Source: Microvirga sp. TS319
GTDB lineage: Bacteria > Pseudomonadota > Alphaproteobacteria > Rhizobiales > Beijerinckiaceae
Reading direction: 5' to 3'
DNA: 64,000 bases
NCBI RefSeq assembly: GCF_041276405.1
Contig: NZ_JBGGGT010000002.1
Span: forward strand, 3,263,001 to 3,327,000
In this document: piece after piece, positions 25,887 through 35,055 of the stretch
Position numbering within the stretch: position 1 is the first letter of the stretch
Layout: each line of letters begins with the position of its first letter
The notes under the pieces: model-generated
Seen by the model: the letters and a program-made list of their open reading frames with translations, nothing else
The model's database searches: none
What the model was told of the DNA's origin: nothing
Translations under genes and position numbers: made by a program

Positions 25887-25917
25887 AAAAAGCGCCCTTC
25901 GAGGGCGCTTTTCTTTT
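25887..25917 (+). terminator. intrinsic terminator after the 63-residue gene
   Basis: Stem AAAAAGCGCCC / GGGCGCTTTT around TTCGA, followed by C and four T residues. Confidence 0.85.
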
Positions 25918-25930
25918 GGTCCTGGGGCTA

Positions 25931-26146
25931 CAGCGTCGGACGTGAAATCGAACTCACGTCTGGCGCTTTAACATTTTGATCTTGAGTATCTTTTCACGCA
26001 AAACCGGGTCCACTTTTCCGCACGATGCGCCGGAGCATCGGACCCAAAAGTGGAATCCGCTTTTGGGATTGAATCCGATGCTCCCACTATAGAACAGCGC
26101 ATCGTTCTTGCGAAAAACCGGGTCCACTTCTCCGCACGATGCGCTA
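25931..26146. repeat. cluster of three to four palindromic repeats
   Basis: Units: GCGTCGGACGTGAAATCG...ACGTCTGGCGC (25933 on), a half B unit ending CACGATGCGC, type A GAGCATCGGACCCAAAAGTGG...CCGATGCTCCC (26034-26084), and type B GCGCATCGTTCTTGCGAAAAACC...GCACGATGCGC (26097-26144). They fill the gap between a plus-strand terminator and the L,D-transpeptidase stop. Confidence 0.85.
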
Positions 26147-26734
26147 GCGCACGATGACGGTCGTGTTCAGCGCCACGCGGTTATAGAGATCGATCACGTC
26201 GATGTTGCGCATCCGGATACAGCCGGAGGACACCGCCTGCCCGATCTTCTCCGGCTCGTTGGTGCCGTGGATGCGGTAGAGCGTGTCGCGGTTACCTTCG
26301 AAGAGGTAGAGGGCGCGCGCGCCGAGCGGGTTGGCGGGGCCGCCGCTCATGGCATGCACATGGGGCCAGCGCGCCTTCATCTCCGCGGGCGGGTTCCAGT
26401 TCGGCCACTCCGCCTTGCGGGCGATCCGCGACGTGCCGGTCCAGCCATAGGCCTCGTCGCCGACGGCGACGCCGTAGCGGATCGCTTTCTTGCCGTCCTG
26501 CACGAGGTAGAGGAGGCGCTCCTTCGTGTCGATCACGATGGTGCCGGGCGCCTCGCCGGTCGGGTCGTCGACGATGTAGCGGGCATTGCGCGGCTCTTCC
26601 TGGGCCGGCGGGATCTGTGCCATCCATTCCGCGTCGCGCGCGGAGACCTGGGGGTCGGGGACGCCCTTGTAAGTGCAGCCCGCCAGGGCGGCTGCCATGG
26701 TTGCCACAAGGAAGACGAGGCTCGAGAGGCGCAT
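26144..26734 (-). CDS. L,D-transpeptidase (YkuD) lipoprotein
   Basis: 196 residues. A lipoprotein signal peptide ends in LAGC (Cys about 20). The YkuD domain carries the catalytic motif HGTNEP...SSGCIRM (Cys nucleophile near residue 170) and the strand GTIVIDTKERLLYLV. It makes 3-3 crosslinks in peptidoglycan or attaches proteins to it, in the periplasm. ATG 26734 gives the only sensible signal peptide. The last bases overlap a type B repeat. Confidence 0.93.
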   Translation of the reverse strand: MRLSSLVFLVATMAAALAGCTYKGVPDPQVSARDAEWMAQIPPAQEEPRNARYIVDDPTGEAPGTIVIDTKERLLYLVQDGKKAIRYGVAVGDEAYGWTGTSRIARKAEWPNWNPPAEMKARWPHVHAMSGGPANPLGARALYLFEGNRDTLYRIHGTNEPEKIGQAVSSGCIRMRNIDVIDLYNRVALNTTVIVR

Positions 26735-26932
26735 CGAAGGAAAGCTCTGTTGGCCGTCGCGAAGACGGCATGGGTTGACGTAACGCTCACTTTTGGATCG
26801 GCAGATCCGAGGTCGAAGCGAATCATCGCCACAATGCCACGGTTGGTGCAGGAGAGGTGTTGCATCGCAACAACATGGACAATCGGTTGCGCGGCTGCGA
26901 CACTGTTTTTCCACCCTTAATCAAGTGCTTGC

Positions 26933-27874
26933 ATGTCAACGCTCTACATCAGCCATTCATCCAGCCTGGACCATCAGACGCCCCTCGGCCACCCCGAGAG
27001 GCCGGACCGCATCCGCGCCATCGAGCGCGCTCTGGAAAAGGAGCGCTTCACCGCGCTGATCCGCGAACAGGCCCCCATGGCCGAGATGGAAAGCCTTACC
27101 CTCGCCCATCCTGAAGACTATGCCGTACGGCTGCGGGATATCAGCCCCCGGGAAGGGCTAGTCCGAATTGATGAGGACACCGTGATGTCGCCCGGCACCT
27201 ACGAGGCCGCCCTGCGCGCCGCCGGGGGCGCGGTTTTGGCCGTGGACGAGGTCATGTCCGGCCGGGCCACGAACGCCTTTGTCGCCATGCGCCCACCCGG
27301 ACACCATGCCGAACGCGTCAGGGCCATGGGCTTCTGCTTCTTCAACAATGCGGCGATCGCCGCGCGCCATGCCCAGAGAAAACACGGCGCCGAGCGCGTC
27401 GCGATCTTCGACTGGGACGTCCATCACGGCAACGGCACGCAGGACATCTTCTGGAGCGACGCCACCGTTCTCTACGGCTCGACCCACGAGGCGCCCCTCT
27501 ATCCCGGGACGGGTGCTTTATCGGAAACGGGCGAGCACGGCACGATCGTCAACGCGCCGCTCAATGCGGGTGACGGTACGGAAGCGTTCCGCGAAGCCGT
27601 GGAGACCGCCATTCTTCCGCGCATCGACGCCTTCGCGCCGGATCTCATCATCGTATCCGCCGGCTTCGACGCCCATTGGCGCGATCCGCTCGCCAGCCTC
27701 AATCTCACGGAGACGGATTTCGCCTGGGCCACGCAAAAACTGATGGATCTCGCCGACCGGCATTGCGGGCGGCGGATCGTGTCGGTTCTCGAAGGAGGTT
27801 ACGACCTCGAGGGTCTCGCCAAGTCGACCGCCTTCCACCTCGATGCCCTCATGGGACGCGAGATGCACACCTGA
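26933..27874 (+). CDS. histone deacetylase-like (AcuC/acetylpolyamine amidohydrolase) family protein
   Basis: 313 residues with the arginase/deacetylase active site: RPPGHHAE, the metal-binding DWDVHHGNGTQ, SAGFDAHWRDP and the tail LEGGYDLEGLA. These zinc enzymes remove acetyl groups from lysine, polyamines or related amides. It is divergent from the L,D-transpeptidase (gap 198 bases) and stands alone. The true substrate is unknown. Confidence 0.93.
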   Translation: MSTLYISHSSSLDHQTPLGHPERPDRIRAIERALEKERFTALIREQAPMAEMESLTLAHPEDYAVRLRDISPREGLVRIDEDTVMSPGTYEAALRAAGGAVLAVDEVMSGRATNAFVAMRPPGHHAERVRAMGFCFFNNAAIAARHAQRKHGAERVAIFDWDVHHGNGTQDIFWSDATVLYGSTHEAPLYPGTGALSETGEHGTIVNAPLNAGDGTEAFREAVETAILPRIDAFAPDLIIVSAGFDAHWRDPLASLNLTETDFAWATQKLMDLADRHCGRRIVSVLEGGYDLEGLAKSTAFHLDALMGREMHT

Positions 27875-27879
27875 GGCCC

Positions 27880-27965
27880 GGCGCTGTAGGCCGGCCATCC
27901 ATACCTTCGGCGCGGCGTGTCTCAAGACGTGGATGGCTGCAACAAGGCGGCCATGATGGAGAGAG
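27880..27965. repeat. intergenic repeat, type C
   Basis: GGCCGGCCATCCATACC ... AAGACGTGGATGGCTGC...GCGGCCATGATGG, a decayed member of the GTGGATGCCCGGC repeat family also found near 29440-29505, 32233-32266, 40961-41050 and 47400-47550. Confidence 0.6.
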
Positions 27966-27999
27966 GGGACTCTCTGCCATCCCCGTCAGCGGCGCCCCG

Positions 28000-29289
28000 T
28001 CAGCACTCGATCGGCTCTTCGCCGATCAGTTCGATGCCGAAGCCGGAGAGGCCGACATAGGAGCGGCTCGAGGTGGCGAGGTTGCGGATCGAAGTCACGC
28101 CTAGGTCCTTCAGGATCTGCGCGCCGAGCCCGATCTCGCGCCATTGGCTGGAGCGCACGGCTTCCGAGGCGCTCTCCTCGCTTTCGGAGAAATGGGTCGC
28201 CGGTACGCCCGCCGTGCCATCGCGCAGGTAGACGAGGACGCCCCTGCCCTCCTTCACGAATCGCTGCAGGGCGGCGGCCACGGTCCGGCCGCCCTCGAAC
28301 ACGTCGGTCAGCGCGTTGGCCCGGTGCAGACGCACGGGAATATTTGCGCCGTCGCCGATGCGCCCATGGACGACGGCCATGTGCTGCACGCTGTCGAACG
28401 GCGTCGAATAGGCATAGCCCGTAAACGAGCCCCAGGGCGTCTCCACCGGGAACGTGGCGATGCGCTCGACGAGTTTCTCGCGCGACTGGCGATAGGCGAT
28501 GAGATCGGCGACCGAGATGCGCTTGAGATCGTGCTGCTCGGCGAAGGCGTCGATCTGCTGGCCCTTCATCACCGTGCCGTCGTCGTTGGCGAGCTCGCAG
28601 ATCACGCCCACCGGGGGCAGGTTCGCGAGCCGGCAGAGATCGACGGCGGCCTCCGTGTGGCCGGAGCGCATGAGCACGCCGCCATCCTTGGCGATGAGCG
28701 GGAACACGTGGCCGGGACGCACAAAATCGGTGGCTCCCATGTTGTTGTTGGCGAGCGCCCGCACGGTGTTGGAGCGCTGCTCGGCGGAGATGCCCGTGGT
28801 CAGCCCGTGCTTCACGTCGACCGTGACGGTGAACGCCGTGCCGAGCGGCGCGTCGTTGGAGGCCACCATCGGGTCGAGGCGCAGGCGGCGCGCCTCCGCG
28901 ACGGTCAGCGGCGCGCAGACGATGCCGCAGGTATTGCGGATGATGAAGGCCATCTTCTCGGGCGTGCAGAGGGAAGCGGCGACGATGAGATCGCCCTCGT
29001 TCTCACGATCGTCATCGTCCGTGACGATCACGATTTCACCACGGGCGAAAGCCTCGATGGCTTCGGCGACGGAGTTGGACATGAGGGCCTCCTGGGCGGA
29101 TAGGGGCAGAAAATCATTGGGCGTGACGGCCCCGCGGGTTTCGCGGGCGATCATTTGCGCGGTGTCCCGCGACAGCCAGGCATGGTCGGAGTTGCACATC
29201 TGGGTAATGGCGCCGGGAGTGACGCCGATCCGCCGCGCGAATTCCACGCGCGACACGCCGTTGCGGGACAACCATTCAGCAAGCTTCAT
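28000..29289 (-). CDS. ribB: 3,4-dihydroxy-2-butanone-4-phosphate synthase with N-terminal HTH and degenerate RibA domain
   Basis: 429 residues. 1-65 is a Cro/C1-like HTH (WLSRNGVSRVEFARRIGVTPGAITQMC). About 70-280 is RibB with an intact active site: DDDDRENEGDLI, TTGISAEQRSNTVRAL and RPGHVFPL...RSGHTEAA. About 285-429 is RibA-like, but the zinc-binding cysteines of GTP cyclohydrolase II are absent (RLHRANALTDVFEGGRTV where Cys-x10-Cys-x-Cys is expected). It therefore makes dihydroxybutanone phosphate for riboflavin, while GTP cyclohydrolase activity is unlikely. No FMN riboswitch was seen upstream. Confidence 0.92.
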   Translation of the reverse strand: MKLAEWLSRNGVSRVEFARRIGVTPGAITQMCNSDHAWLSRDTAQMIARETRGAVTPNDFLPLSAQEALMSNSVAEAIEAFARGEIVIVTDDDDRENEGDLIVAASLCTPEKMAFIIRNTCGIVCAPLTVAEARRLRLDPMVASNDAPLGTAFTVTVDVKHGLTTGISAEQRSNTVRALANNNMGATDFVRPGHVFPLIAKDGGVLMRSGHTEAAVDLCRLANLPPVGVICELANDDGTVMKGQQIDAFAEQHDLKRISVADLIAYRQSREKLVERIATFPVETPWGSFTGYAYSTPFDSVQHMAVVHGRIGDGANIPVRLHRANALTDVFEGGRTVAAALQRFVKEGRGVLVYLRDGTAGVPATHFSESEESASEAVRSSQWREIGLGAQILKDLGVTSIRNLATSSRSYVGLSGFGIELIGEEPIEC

Positions 29290-29577
29290 GGCCCAGGCTT
29301 AGCGGATGTCACGATTTTAGTAAAACTAAAATTTGATACACTCTTCTCTCGAGCGGCAGGGCCAGGCCTAAAAGGCCCTGCTGCTGCGGCTCATTCAGAC
29401 AACCTGCGATTGTCATCCTACCAGGGCTGGACTGGATCCGGCCATCCACGTCCTGGAAACCACCGCGCCTCGAATCCATGGATGCCCGGCCTTGAGCCGG
29501 GCACGATGAAGGAGGATCGCGAGGAGTACTGCGAGGAGTATAGAAGGAGCACCGGCAAAGAGAGCGCTACGAAGCCC
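29290..29577. other. intergenic region with type C repeat
   Basis: Holds the ribB promoter region and GGCCATCCACGTCC...GGATGCCCGGCCTTGAGCCGGGCACGATG near 29438-29508, a type C repeat forming a hairpin. No gene is supported. Confidence 0.6.
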
Positions 29578-30693
29578 CTACCCGCCGAAAGGCCAGGCAG
29601 GCCCCTCGCCGACCTGCCCGCGATGGCGCAGGAGGTGATCGGCGAGGACGCAGGCCATCATCGCCTCGCCCACCGGCACCGCCCGGATGCCCACGCAGGG
29701 ATCGTGCCGGCCCTTCGTCATCACTTCGGCTTCGGCGCCCGTACGGGTCACGCTGGAGCGCGGGGTGAGGATCGAAGAAGTCGGCTTCACGGCGAAGCGG
29801 CAGACGACCGGCTGGCCGGTGGAGATGCCGCCCAGGACGCCGCCCGCGTGGTTCGACAGGAAGGTCGGCGCGCCCTGGTTCCCCGGCCGCATCTCGTCGG
29901 CATTCTCCTCGCCGCGCAGAGTCGCGGCGGCAAAACCATCGCCGATCTCCACGCCCTTGACCGCGTTGATCGACATCATCGCGGCAGCGAGGTCGGAATC
30001 GAGCTTGCCGTAGATCGGCGCGCCGAGGCCCGCCGGCACGCCCTCGGCCACGATCTCGATCACGGCGCCGATGGACGATCCCGCCTTGCGCAGGCCGTCG
30101 AGATACTCCGTGTAGAATTCCGCCGCCTTGGCGTCCGGGCAGAAGAAGGGATTGCGCGCGATCTCCTCCCAGTCCCAGTTATCACGGTCGATGGCGTGAG
30201 GCCCCATCTGCACGAGAGCGCCGCGAATGGTGACGCCGGAGAGAACCTTGCGCGCCACCGCTCCCGCCGCCACGCGGGCCGCCGTCTCGCGCGCGGAGGA
30301 GCGCCCGCCGCCGCGATAGTCCCTGATGCCGTATTTCACGTCGTAGGTGAAATCCGCATGGCCCGGGCGATAGGAGTTCTTGATCTCCGAGTAATCCTTC
30401 GAGCGTTGGTCCACGTTCTCGATCATCAGGGCGATGGGGGTGCCGGTGGTGACCTGCCGGCCCGTGCGCTCGTCCGTGAACACGCCGGAGATAATCTTGA
30501 CCTGGTCCGGCTCCTGACGCTGGGTGGTGAAGCGCGACTGACCCGGACGGCGCCGGTCGAGCTCGGCCTGGATCTCGGAGGACTCCAACGGGATCATGGG
30601 CGGGCAGCCGTCGACGACGCAGCCGAGGGCGGGCCCGTGGCTCTCGCCGAAGGTGGTGACGCGGAAAAGGTGACCGAACGTGTTGTAGGACAT
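29578..30693 (-). CDS. aroC: chorismate synthase
   Basis: 371 residues. The family signatures are [17 protein letters not shown] near the N-terminus, [35 protein letters not shown] and SVTRTG. It converts EPSP to chorismate with reduced FMN, the last shared step of aromatic amino acid synthesis. ATG 30693 ([15 protein letters not shown]) is the usual family start; the frame extends five codons further. Confidence 0.98.
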   Translation of the reverse strand: MSYNTFGHLFRVTTFGESHGPALGCVVDGCPPMIPLESSEIQAELDRRRPGQSRFTTQRQEPDQVKIISGVFTDERTGRQVTTGTPIALMIENVDQRSKDYSEIKNSYRPGHADFTYDVKYGIRDYRGGGRSSARETAARVAAGAVARKVLSGVTIRGALVQMGPHAIDRDNWDWEEIARNPFFCPDAKAAEFYTEYLDGLRKAGSSIGAVIEIVAEGVPAGLGAPIYGKLDSDLAAAMMSINAVKGVEIGDGFAAATLRGEENADEMRPGNQGAPTFLSNHAGGVLGGISTGQPVVCRFAVKPTSSILTPRSSVTRTGAEAEVMTKGRHDPCVGIRAVPVGEAMMACVLADHLLRHRGQVGEGPAWPFGG

Positions 30694-30743
30694 GGCGCAC
30701 TTCGACAATGTTCAGGGCGTCTTAGAGCCAAAGCGCGCGGGTG

Positions 30744-31622
30744 TCACGCCTCCGCCGCACCGGAATGCTTCAGAAGAACCTCGGCAAAACGCTCGATAGC
30801 GGGACGCTGCATGGCCTTGCGCCAGACGAAAAGCGTCCTGGCGCTGCTGAAGTCGGGATCCGAGATGGGATGAATGCTGAGGCGGGATCGCTCGGTGTAG
30901 GTCCGGATGACGCTCAAGGGCATCATCGCAATCCCCATACCGGCAGCCGCGCAGCCCAGCATGGCGTGGTACGACGTGAGTTCAATCATGCGCCCGATGG
31001 GAGTGCCGGAACGGGCGAACCAGCCCTCCAGGCGTGCGCGATAGGGGCATCCAGGATGGAAAACCAGAGCCGTCCGGGGATCCACGTCCTGCGGTACGGC
31101 AATCGCCGGATGCGCGGCTCCCCCGACGATCACCAACTCCTCCTCGAAGATGGCGAGAGCGTTCAAACGGTCGTCGTGGACGGGCTCCGCGACGAGGGCT
31201 GCATCCAGCTCGCCCAAGAGAACGAGAGCAAGCTGCTCTCTCGGCGATCCCGTCCTAAGTTCGATGGACACCTCGGGGTAGCGTTCGTGATACTCGCATA
31301 GGGGCCGAGGGAGACGCGCCGCGGCCGTGCTCTCCATGGTACCAAGGCGCAAGATCCCGAAGGGACGGGTTTCGTGAATGGCGGATCGCGCCTGCTCTGC
31401 AAGGCCAAGGATCTGCTCCGTGTAGTCCAGCAGAATTCTGCCCGCCGATGACAGCCGCAATCGTTTTCCCTCGCGCAGGAAGAGGAGGACCCCAAGACTG
31501 TCTTCCAGCTTCCGAATGCGGACGGTGACATTGGACTGGACGCGGTTCAGCTGCTTTGCCGCGCGCGTGATTCCTCCATGACGCACAACGGCCTGGAAGA
31601 TGAGCAGATCGGAAATTTCCAT
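30744..31622 (-). CDS. LysR-family transcriptional regulator
   Basis: 292 residues: HTH at 1-60 (MEISDLLIFQAVVRHGGITRAAKQLN and QSNVTVRIRKLEDSLGVLLF) and a substrate-binding domain from about 90. It is divergent from a small ABM-family gene with a 98-base shared gap that contains a symmetrical LysR-type box (31642-31655), so it probably controls that gene and itself. Confidence 0.93.
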   Translation of the reverse strand: MEISDLLIFQAVVRHGGITRAAKQLNRVQSNVTVRIRKLEDSLGVLLFLREGKRLRLSSAGRILLDYTEQILGLAEQARSAIHETRPFGILRLGTMESTAAARLPRPLCEYHERYPEVSIELRTGSPREQLALVLLGELDAALVAEPVHDDRLNALAIFEEELVIVGGAAHPAIAVPQDVDPRTALVFHPGCPYRARLEGWFARSGTPIGRMIELTSYHAMLGCAAAGMGIAMMPLSVIRTYTERSRLSIHPISDPDFSSARTLFVWRKAMQRPAIERFAEVLLKHSGAAEA

Positions 31623-31641
31623 ATTTCGCCATGAGAACGAT

Positions 31642-31655
31642 ATAATCTGTATTAT
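31642..31655. promoter_or_regulatory. LysR-type operator candidate
   Basis: ATAATCTGTATTAT, a perfect five-base dyad with a four-base centre that fits the T-N11-A rule, 20 bases upstream of the lysR start and 66 bases upstream of the ABM gene. Confidence 0.5.
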
Positions 31656-31720
31656 TCATTTTACGAGATTACTTATCTGAGGCAACTCTACAGCCAGAGG
31701 CTTAGAGCAGGATTTGCAGC

Positions 31721-32023
31721 ATGATCGTCGTCGTATTCCGAAGCCGTCTCAAGGAAGGCATCGAGGAAACCTACAGAGATGAGGCGCAGGCGGTTTCTTC
31801 GATGGCGAGGAAAATCTCCGGCTATGTCTCTCACAAGTCCTTTGTGGCCGACGACGGCGAGCGCGTAACCATCGTCGAATACGAGTCAGAGGAAGCCCTC
31901 GGCGCTTGGGCCCGCGACCCACGCCACGTGGCAGCGAAAAGGCTCGGGCGGCGAGACTTCTATGCCGAGTACAAAGTGCAGATCTGCAACCTTGCTCGCG
32001 AAAGCCGCTTTGCTCGCGAATAG
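31721..32023 (+). CDS. antibiotic biosynthesis monooxygenase (ABM) family protein
   Basis: 100 residues with the ferredoxin-like ABM dimer fold: MIVVVFRSRLKEGIEETY, PGYVSHKSFVAD-like strand and VTIVEYESEEALGAWARDPRHVAAKRLG. Members are quinol monooxygenases, haem-degrading or structural proteins. AGGA lies nine bases before ATG 31721. Divergent LysR suggests inducible expression, perhaps by an aromatic compound. Confidence 0.85.
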   Translation: MIVVVFRSRLKEGIEETYRDEAQAVSSMARKISGYVSHKSFVADDGERVTIVEYESEEALGAWARDPRHVAAKRLGRRDFYAEYKVQICNLARESRFARE

Positions 32024-32232
32024 GCGCGTCGCGATCCACGCCGTCGATCAGCAGGGTTCGGGCGTGGCAGGCGGCGTGGATGATGTCGAGGATGCCGCGC
32101 ATGATGAGCCATGTCATGCTGAGCAGGGCAAGGAGTTGCGGGTCGATGGGCGAGGCGCGCCGGCTGCCGCAAGCTCCACCGTCAACGCCGCATCTGCTAC
32201 GGCCGTCCACGCCTTCGGAGCGGTTGCGTCAT

Positions 32233-32272
32233 CAAGACGTGGATGCCCGGCTCAAGGCCGGGCGACGGTGAG
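32233..32272. repeat. intergenic repeat, type C
   Basis: AAGACGTGGATGCCCGGCTCAAGGCCGGGCGACGG, a hairpin with GCCCGGC/GCCGGGC arms. It lies in the 259-base convergent gap 32024-32282, whose other open frames show no credible protein. Confidence 0.65.
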
Positions 32273-32282
32273 GACGAAAGCC

Positions 32283-32876
32283 TCACACCCAGCGGTGATT
32301 GCGCCCCTCGAAAACGAGCACTCTGCCCTGCCAGATGTCCATGCTCGCCGCCTGGCGCGATGAGATTCCGCAGCAGATCGACAGGAAGGCCCGGGCCACG
32401 CCGCCGTGGGCCACGATGACGGTATCGCGGGTCAGGTCGTCCAGGACGGGGCGAATGCGGTCGACGAGCATGGCGTAGCTCTCGCCTCCCCCCGGCGGGG
32501 CATAGTTCCACTTGTCCTGCTCGCGCAGGGCCGCGAGCTGCGGCTCCGCCTTGCGGACCTCTTTCCAGGTCATGCCTTCCCAGGCCCCGAAGGTGATCTC
32601 GACCAGGCGCTCCTCCAGCCGATAGCCCTGGGGCTGGAGACCAATGGCGCCGCGCAGGATCTCCATGGTCTCGCGGGTGCGCCGCATCGGGCTCGCGACA
32701 TAGGCGAGATCTTCGTAATGCGGACGGATCGACTGGAGGCGGCGGCCCGCCTCCTCGGCCTGGACGCGGCCCAGGTCGTTGAGCGGAATATCCTTCTGAC
32801 CCTGGAGGCGGCCTTCCAGATTCCAGTCCGTCTCGCCGTGGCGGATGAAGTAGATCGTCGGGCGAGGCGAATTCAT
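32283..32876 (-). CDS. histidine phosphatase (phosphoglycerate mutase-like) family protein
   Basis: 197 residues. The catalytic signature RHGETDWNLEGRLQG follows a short first strand (PTIYFI), with the second active-site block TVIVAHGGVARAFL near residue 155. It acts on phosphate monoesters; specificity is not defined. It starts 11 bases after the FabI stop, suggesting one mRNA. Confidence 0.93.
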   Translation of the reverse strand: MNSPRPTIYFIRHGETDWNLEGRLQGQKDIPLNDLGRVQAEEAGRRLQSIRPHYEDLAYVASPMRRTRETMEILRGAIGLQPQGYRLEERLVEITFGAWEGMTWKEVRKAEPQLAALREQDKWNYAPPGGGESYAMLVDRIRPVLDDLTRDTVIVAHGGVARAFLSICCGISSRQAASMDIWQGRVLVFEGRNHRWV

Positions 32877-32887
32877 GATCGGCCGGG

Positions 32888-33712
32888 TTACTCTTTGTCG
32901 AGGGAAAGGTCGGGGGCTTCCGGATTCTTCATGCCGACGACATGATAGCCGGCATCCACGTGCATGATCTCACCGGTCATGCCGCGCGCCATGTCGGAGA
33001 CGAGGTAGGCGGCCGTCTCGCCGACCTCCTCGATGGTGACCGTGCGGCGCAGGGGCGAGTTGTATTCGTTCCACTTCAGAATGTAGCGGAAATCGCCGAT
33101 GCCCGAGGCCGCGAGCGTCTTGATGGGGCCCGCCGAGATGGCGTTGACGCGGATGTTCTTGGGGCCGAGATCGGCCGCGAGGTAGCGCACGGACGCCTCG
33201 AGCGCCGCCTTGGCCACGCCCATGACGTTGTAGTGGGGCATCCACTTCTCGGCGCCGTAATAGGTGAGCGTCACGAGCGAGCCGCCATCGGTCATCAGCT
33301 TCTCGGCGCGCTGGGCGATGGCCGTGAAGGAATAGCAGGAAATCAGTAGCGACTTGGAGAAGTTGCCCTCGCTGGTGTCCACATAGCGGCCGGTGAGCTC
33401 GTCCTTGTCGGAGAAGGCGATGCAGTGGATGACGAAATCGAGCGAGCCCCAGAGGCGCTTCACTTCCTCGAACACGGCGTCGATGGTGGCGCCGTCCGTC
33501 ACGTCGCAATGCCCGACCACATGGGCGTCGAGTTCCTTGGCCAGGGGTTCTACGCGCTTCTTCAGGGCGTCGCCCTGATAGGTGAAGGCAAGCTCCGCGC
33601 CCTGCTGGCGGGCGGCCTGTGCAATGCCCCAGGCGATCGAACGGTTGTTCGCTACGCCCATCACCAAGCCACGCTTACCGGCCAGAATGCCGGTGGCCTT
33701 TGTCTCCGCCAT
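32888..33712 (-). CDS. fabI: enoyl-[acyl-carrier-protein] reductase (NADH)
   Basis: 274 residues of the FabI short-chain reductase type: cofactor motif GLVMGVANNRSIAWGIA, catalytic YNVMGVAK (Tyr-x6-Lys), and the C-terminal MTGEIMHVDAGYH. It reduces trans-2-enoyl-ACP in fatty acid synthesis and is the target of triclosan-type inhibitors. ATG 33712 is chosen with AGGTGA upstream; GTG 33721 is possible. It follows the DnaJ-type gene by 122 bases. Confidence 0.97.
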   Translation of the reverse strand: MAETKATGILAGKRGLVMGVANNRSIAWGIAQAARQQGAELAFTYQGDALKKRVEPLAKELDAHVVGHCDVTDGATIDAVFEEVKRLWGSLDFVIHCIAFSDKDELTGRYVDTSEGNFSKSLLISCYSFTAIAQRAEKLMTDGGSLVTLTYYGAEKWMPHYNVMGVAKAALEASVRYLAADLGPKNIRVNAISAGPIKTLAASGIGDFRYILKWNEYNSPLRRTVTIEEVGETAAYLVSDMARGMTGEIMHVDAGYHVVGMKNPEAPDLSLDKE

Positions 33713-33834
33713 GAGATTCACCTAGATCGTCGCTGGACACGTGAAAGAGCGGCTTCTTTAGCCGACCCTGCAGGCCTGGGGAAGCCCTCTTGGTCGATAG
33801 GAACGGAATCCAGGTGACTAACCGTCAACTATCG

Positions 33835-34791
33835 TTACTCCGCCTTCGCGGAACGCCGCTTGCGGGCGTAATCCATCAACTCCTCGGACACGACCTGGGG
33901 AAGCTTGATCTCCACGGTGACGAGAAGGTCGCCATGTCCGCCACCCTTCGTCGGCAGCCCCTTGCCGCGAAGCCGGAAGGTACGCCCGGAATCGGTCATG
34001 GGCGGAATGTTCATGCTCACCGCGCCGGTCAGGGTCGGGATCCGCACGGGACCGCCGAGGATGGCCTCCTCGATCTGGATGGGCAGCTGCTGGCGCAGAT
34101 TCGCCCCTTCCATGGTGAACCGGTCATGAGGCGCGATCTGGATGGTGAGCAGTGCATCGCCCGGGTTCACGCCCGGAGCGCCCTGCCCCAGGCCGCGCAG
34201 GCGGATCACCTGCCCGTCGCTCACGCCCTTGGGAATGACCACGTCCACGTCCCGGCCTGTGGGCAGCCGGATGCGCTTTTTGGCTTCCGTAGCGGCCTCC
34301 TCCAGGGTCACGGTGAGCGTGGCCGACACGTCCTCGCCCTTCTGGGGGCGGGCGCGTCCCTGCTGGCGCATGCTCTCGGCCCCAGCCGAGCGGAAGGCCT
34401 CGCCGAAAAGCTGGGAAAAGATGTCCTCGCCCGCATCGCCGCCCGAAAAGCCGCGGGCATTGCGCCGGCCGCCGAAGGGGCCGCCGCCACCGCCGAAGCC
34501 GTAGCCCTCGAATCCTTGCCCGCCCGCGCCCCGGCCGCCGCCGAATCCTTCGAAGCCCTGGAAGCGCGGCTTGCCTTCCGCGTCGATCTCGCCCCGGTCG
34601 AACTGAGCGCGCTTCTCCGAATCGCCCAGGATCTCATAGGCCGAATTGGCCTCGGCGAACTTGTCCTTGGCCTTGGGGTCGTTCTTGTTGCTGTCCGGGT
34701 GATAAGACTTGGCGAGCTTGCGGAACGCCTTCTTGATCTCCGCTTCACTGGCGGAACGGGACACGCCTAGAACGTCGTAGGGGTTTCGCAT
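33835..34791 (-). CDS. DnaJ/CbpA-type J-domain co-chaperone
   Basis: 318 residues: J-domain at 3-66 with HPD in AKSYHPDSN, a long Gly/Phe-rich linker (about 80-140) and the DnaJ C-terminal substrate-binding domains ([14 protein letters not shown] onward). There is no zinc-finger Cys repeat, so it is a class B protein such as CbpA. It stimulates DnaK ATPase. ATG 34791 starts the family N-terminus ([16 protein letters not shown]). Confidence 0.95.
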   Translation of the reverse strand: MRNPYDVLGVSRSASEAEIKKAFRKLAKSYHPDSNKNDPKAKDKFAEANSAYEILGDSEKRAQFDRGEIDAEGKPRFQGFEGFGGGRGAGGQGFEGYGFGGGGGPFGGRRNARGFSGGDAGEDIFSQLFGEAFRSAGAESMRQQGRARPQKGEDVSATLTVTLEEAATEAKKRIRLPTGRDVDVVIPKGVSDGQVIRLRGLGQGAPGVNPGDALLTIQIAPHDRFTMEGANLRQQLPIQIEEAILGGPVRIPTLTGAVSMNIPPMTDSGRTFRLRGKGLPTKGGGHGDLLVTVEIKLPQVVSEELMDYARKRRSAKAE

Positions 34792-34902
34792 CGTGGACAA
34801 TCCATGAACCGTCTGATTGGGGCAGAACCGCCCCACGGAACTCAGAGTTCATATGGGAAAAGTGTTGCTGCTTTGCAACGAGCAGTTCGGCGAAGCTTGA
34901 CG

Positions 34903-35055
34903 CATCGTGCGTCCCTGAAGGGGCACAAGGGGCGATGTCCTACAGCATCGGACGCGGAAAGTGGATTGCACTTTTAGGATTCCCTCCGATGCTCCCTTCT
35001 TGGAAAAAGCGCATCGTTCCGGCGAAGATCCGGGGCCACTTTTTCGCACGATGCG
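34903..35055. repeat. palindromic repeat pair, types A and B
   Basis: GCATCGGACGCGGAAAGTGG...TCCGATGCTCCC (34945-34995) then GCGCATCGTTCCGGCGAAG...CGCACGATGCGC (35009-35054), preceded by a partial GACGCATCGTGCG. The two units are joined by the TCTTGGAAAAA spacer seen in other pairs. Confidence 0.85.

Noticed and set aside
29290..29577. FMN riboswitch upstream of ribB
   Set aside because: The conserved RFN helices and sequence blocks were not found; only a type C repeat is present.
29155..30873. 572-codon plus-strand frame over aroC and ribB 5' ends
   Set aside because: Antisense shadow; aroC and ribB are unequivocal on the minus strand.
32024..32210. Minus-strand frame with LLSMTWLIMRGILDII
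   Set aside because: Hydrophobic stretch looks protein-like but there is no ribosome site, no family resemblance, and it overlaps the real ABM gene on the other strand.
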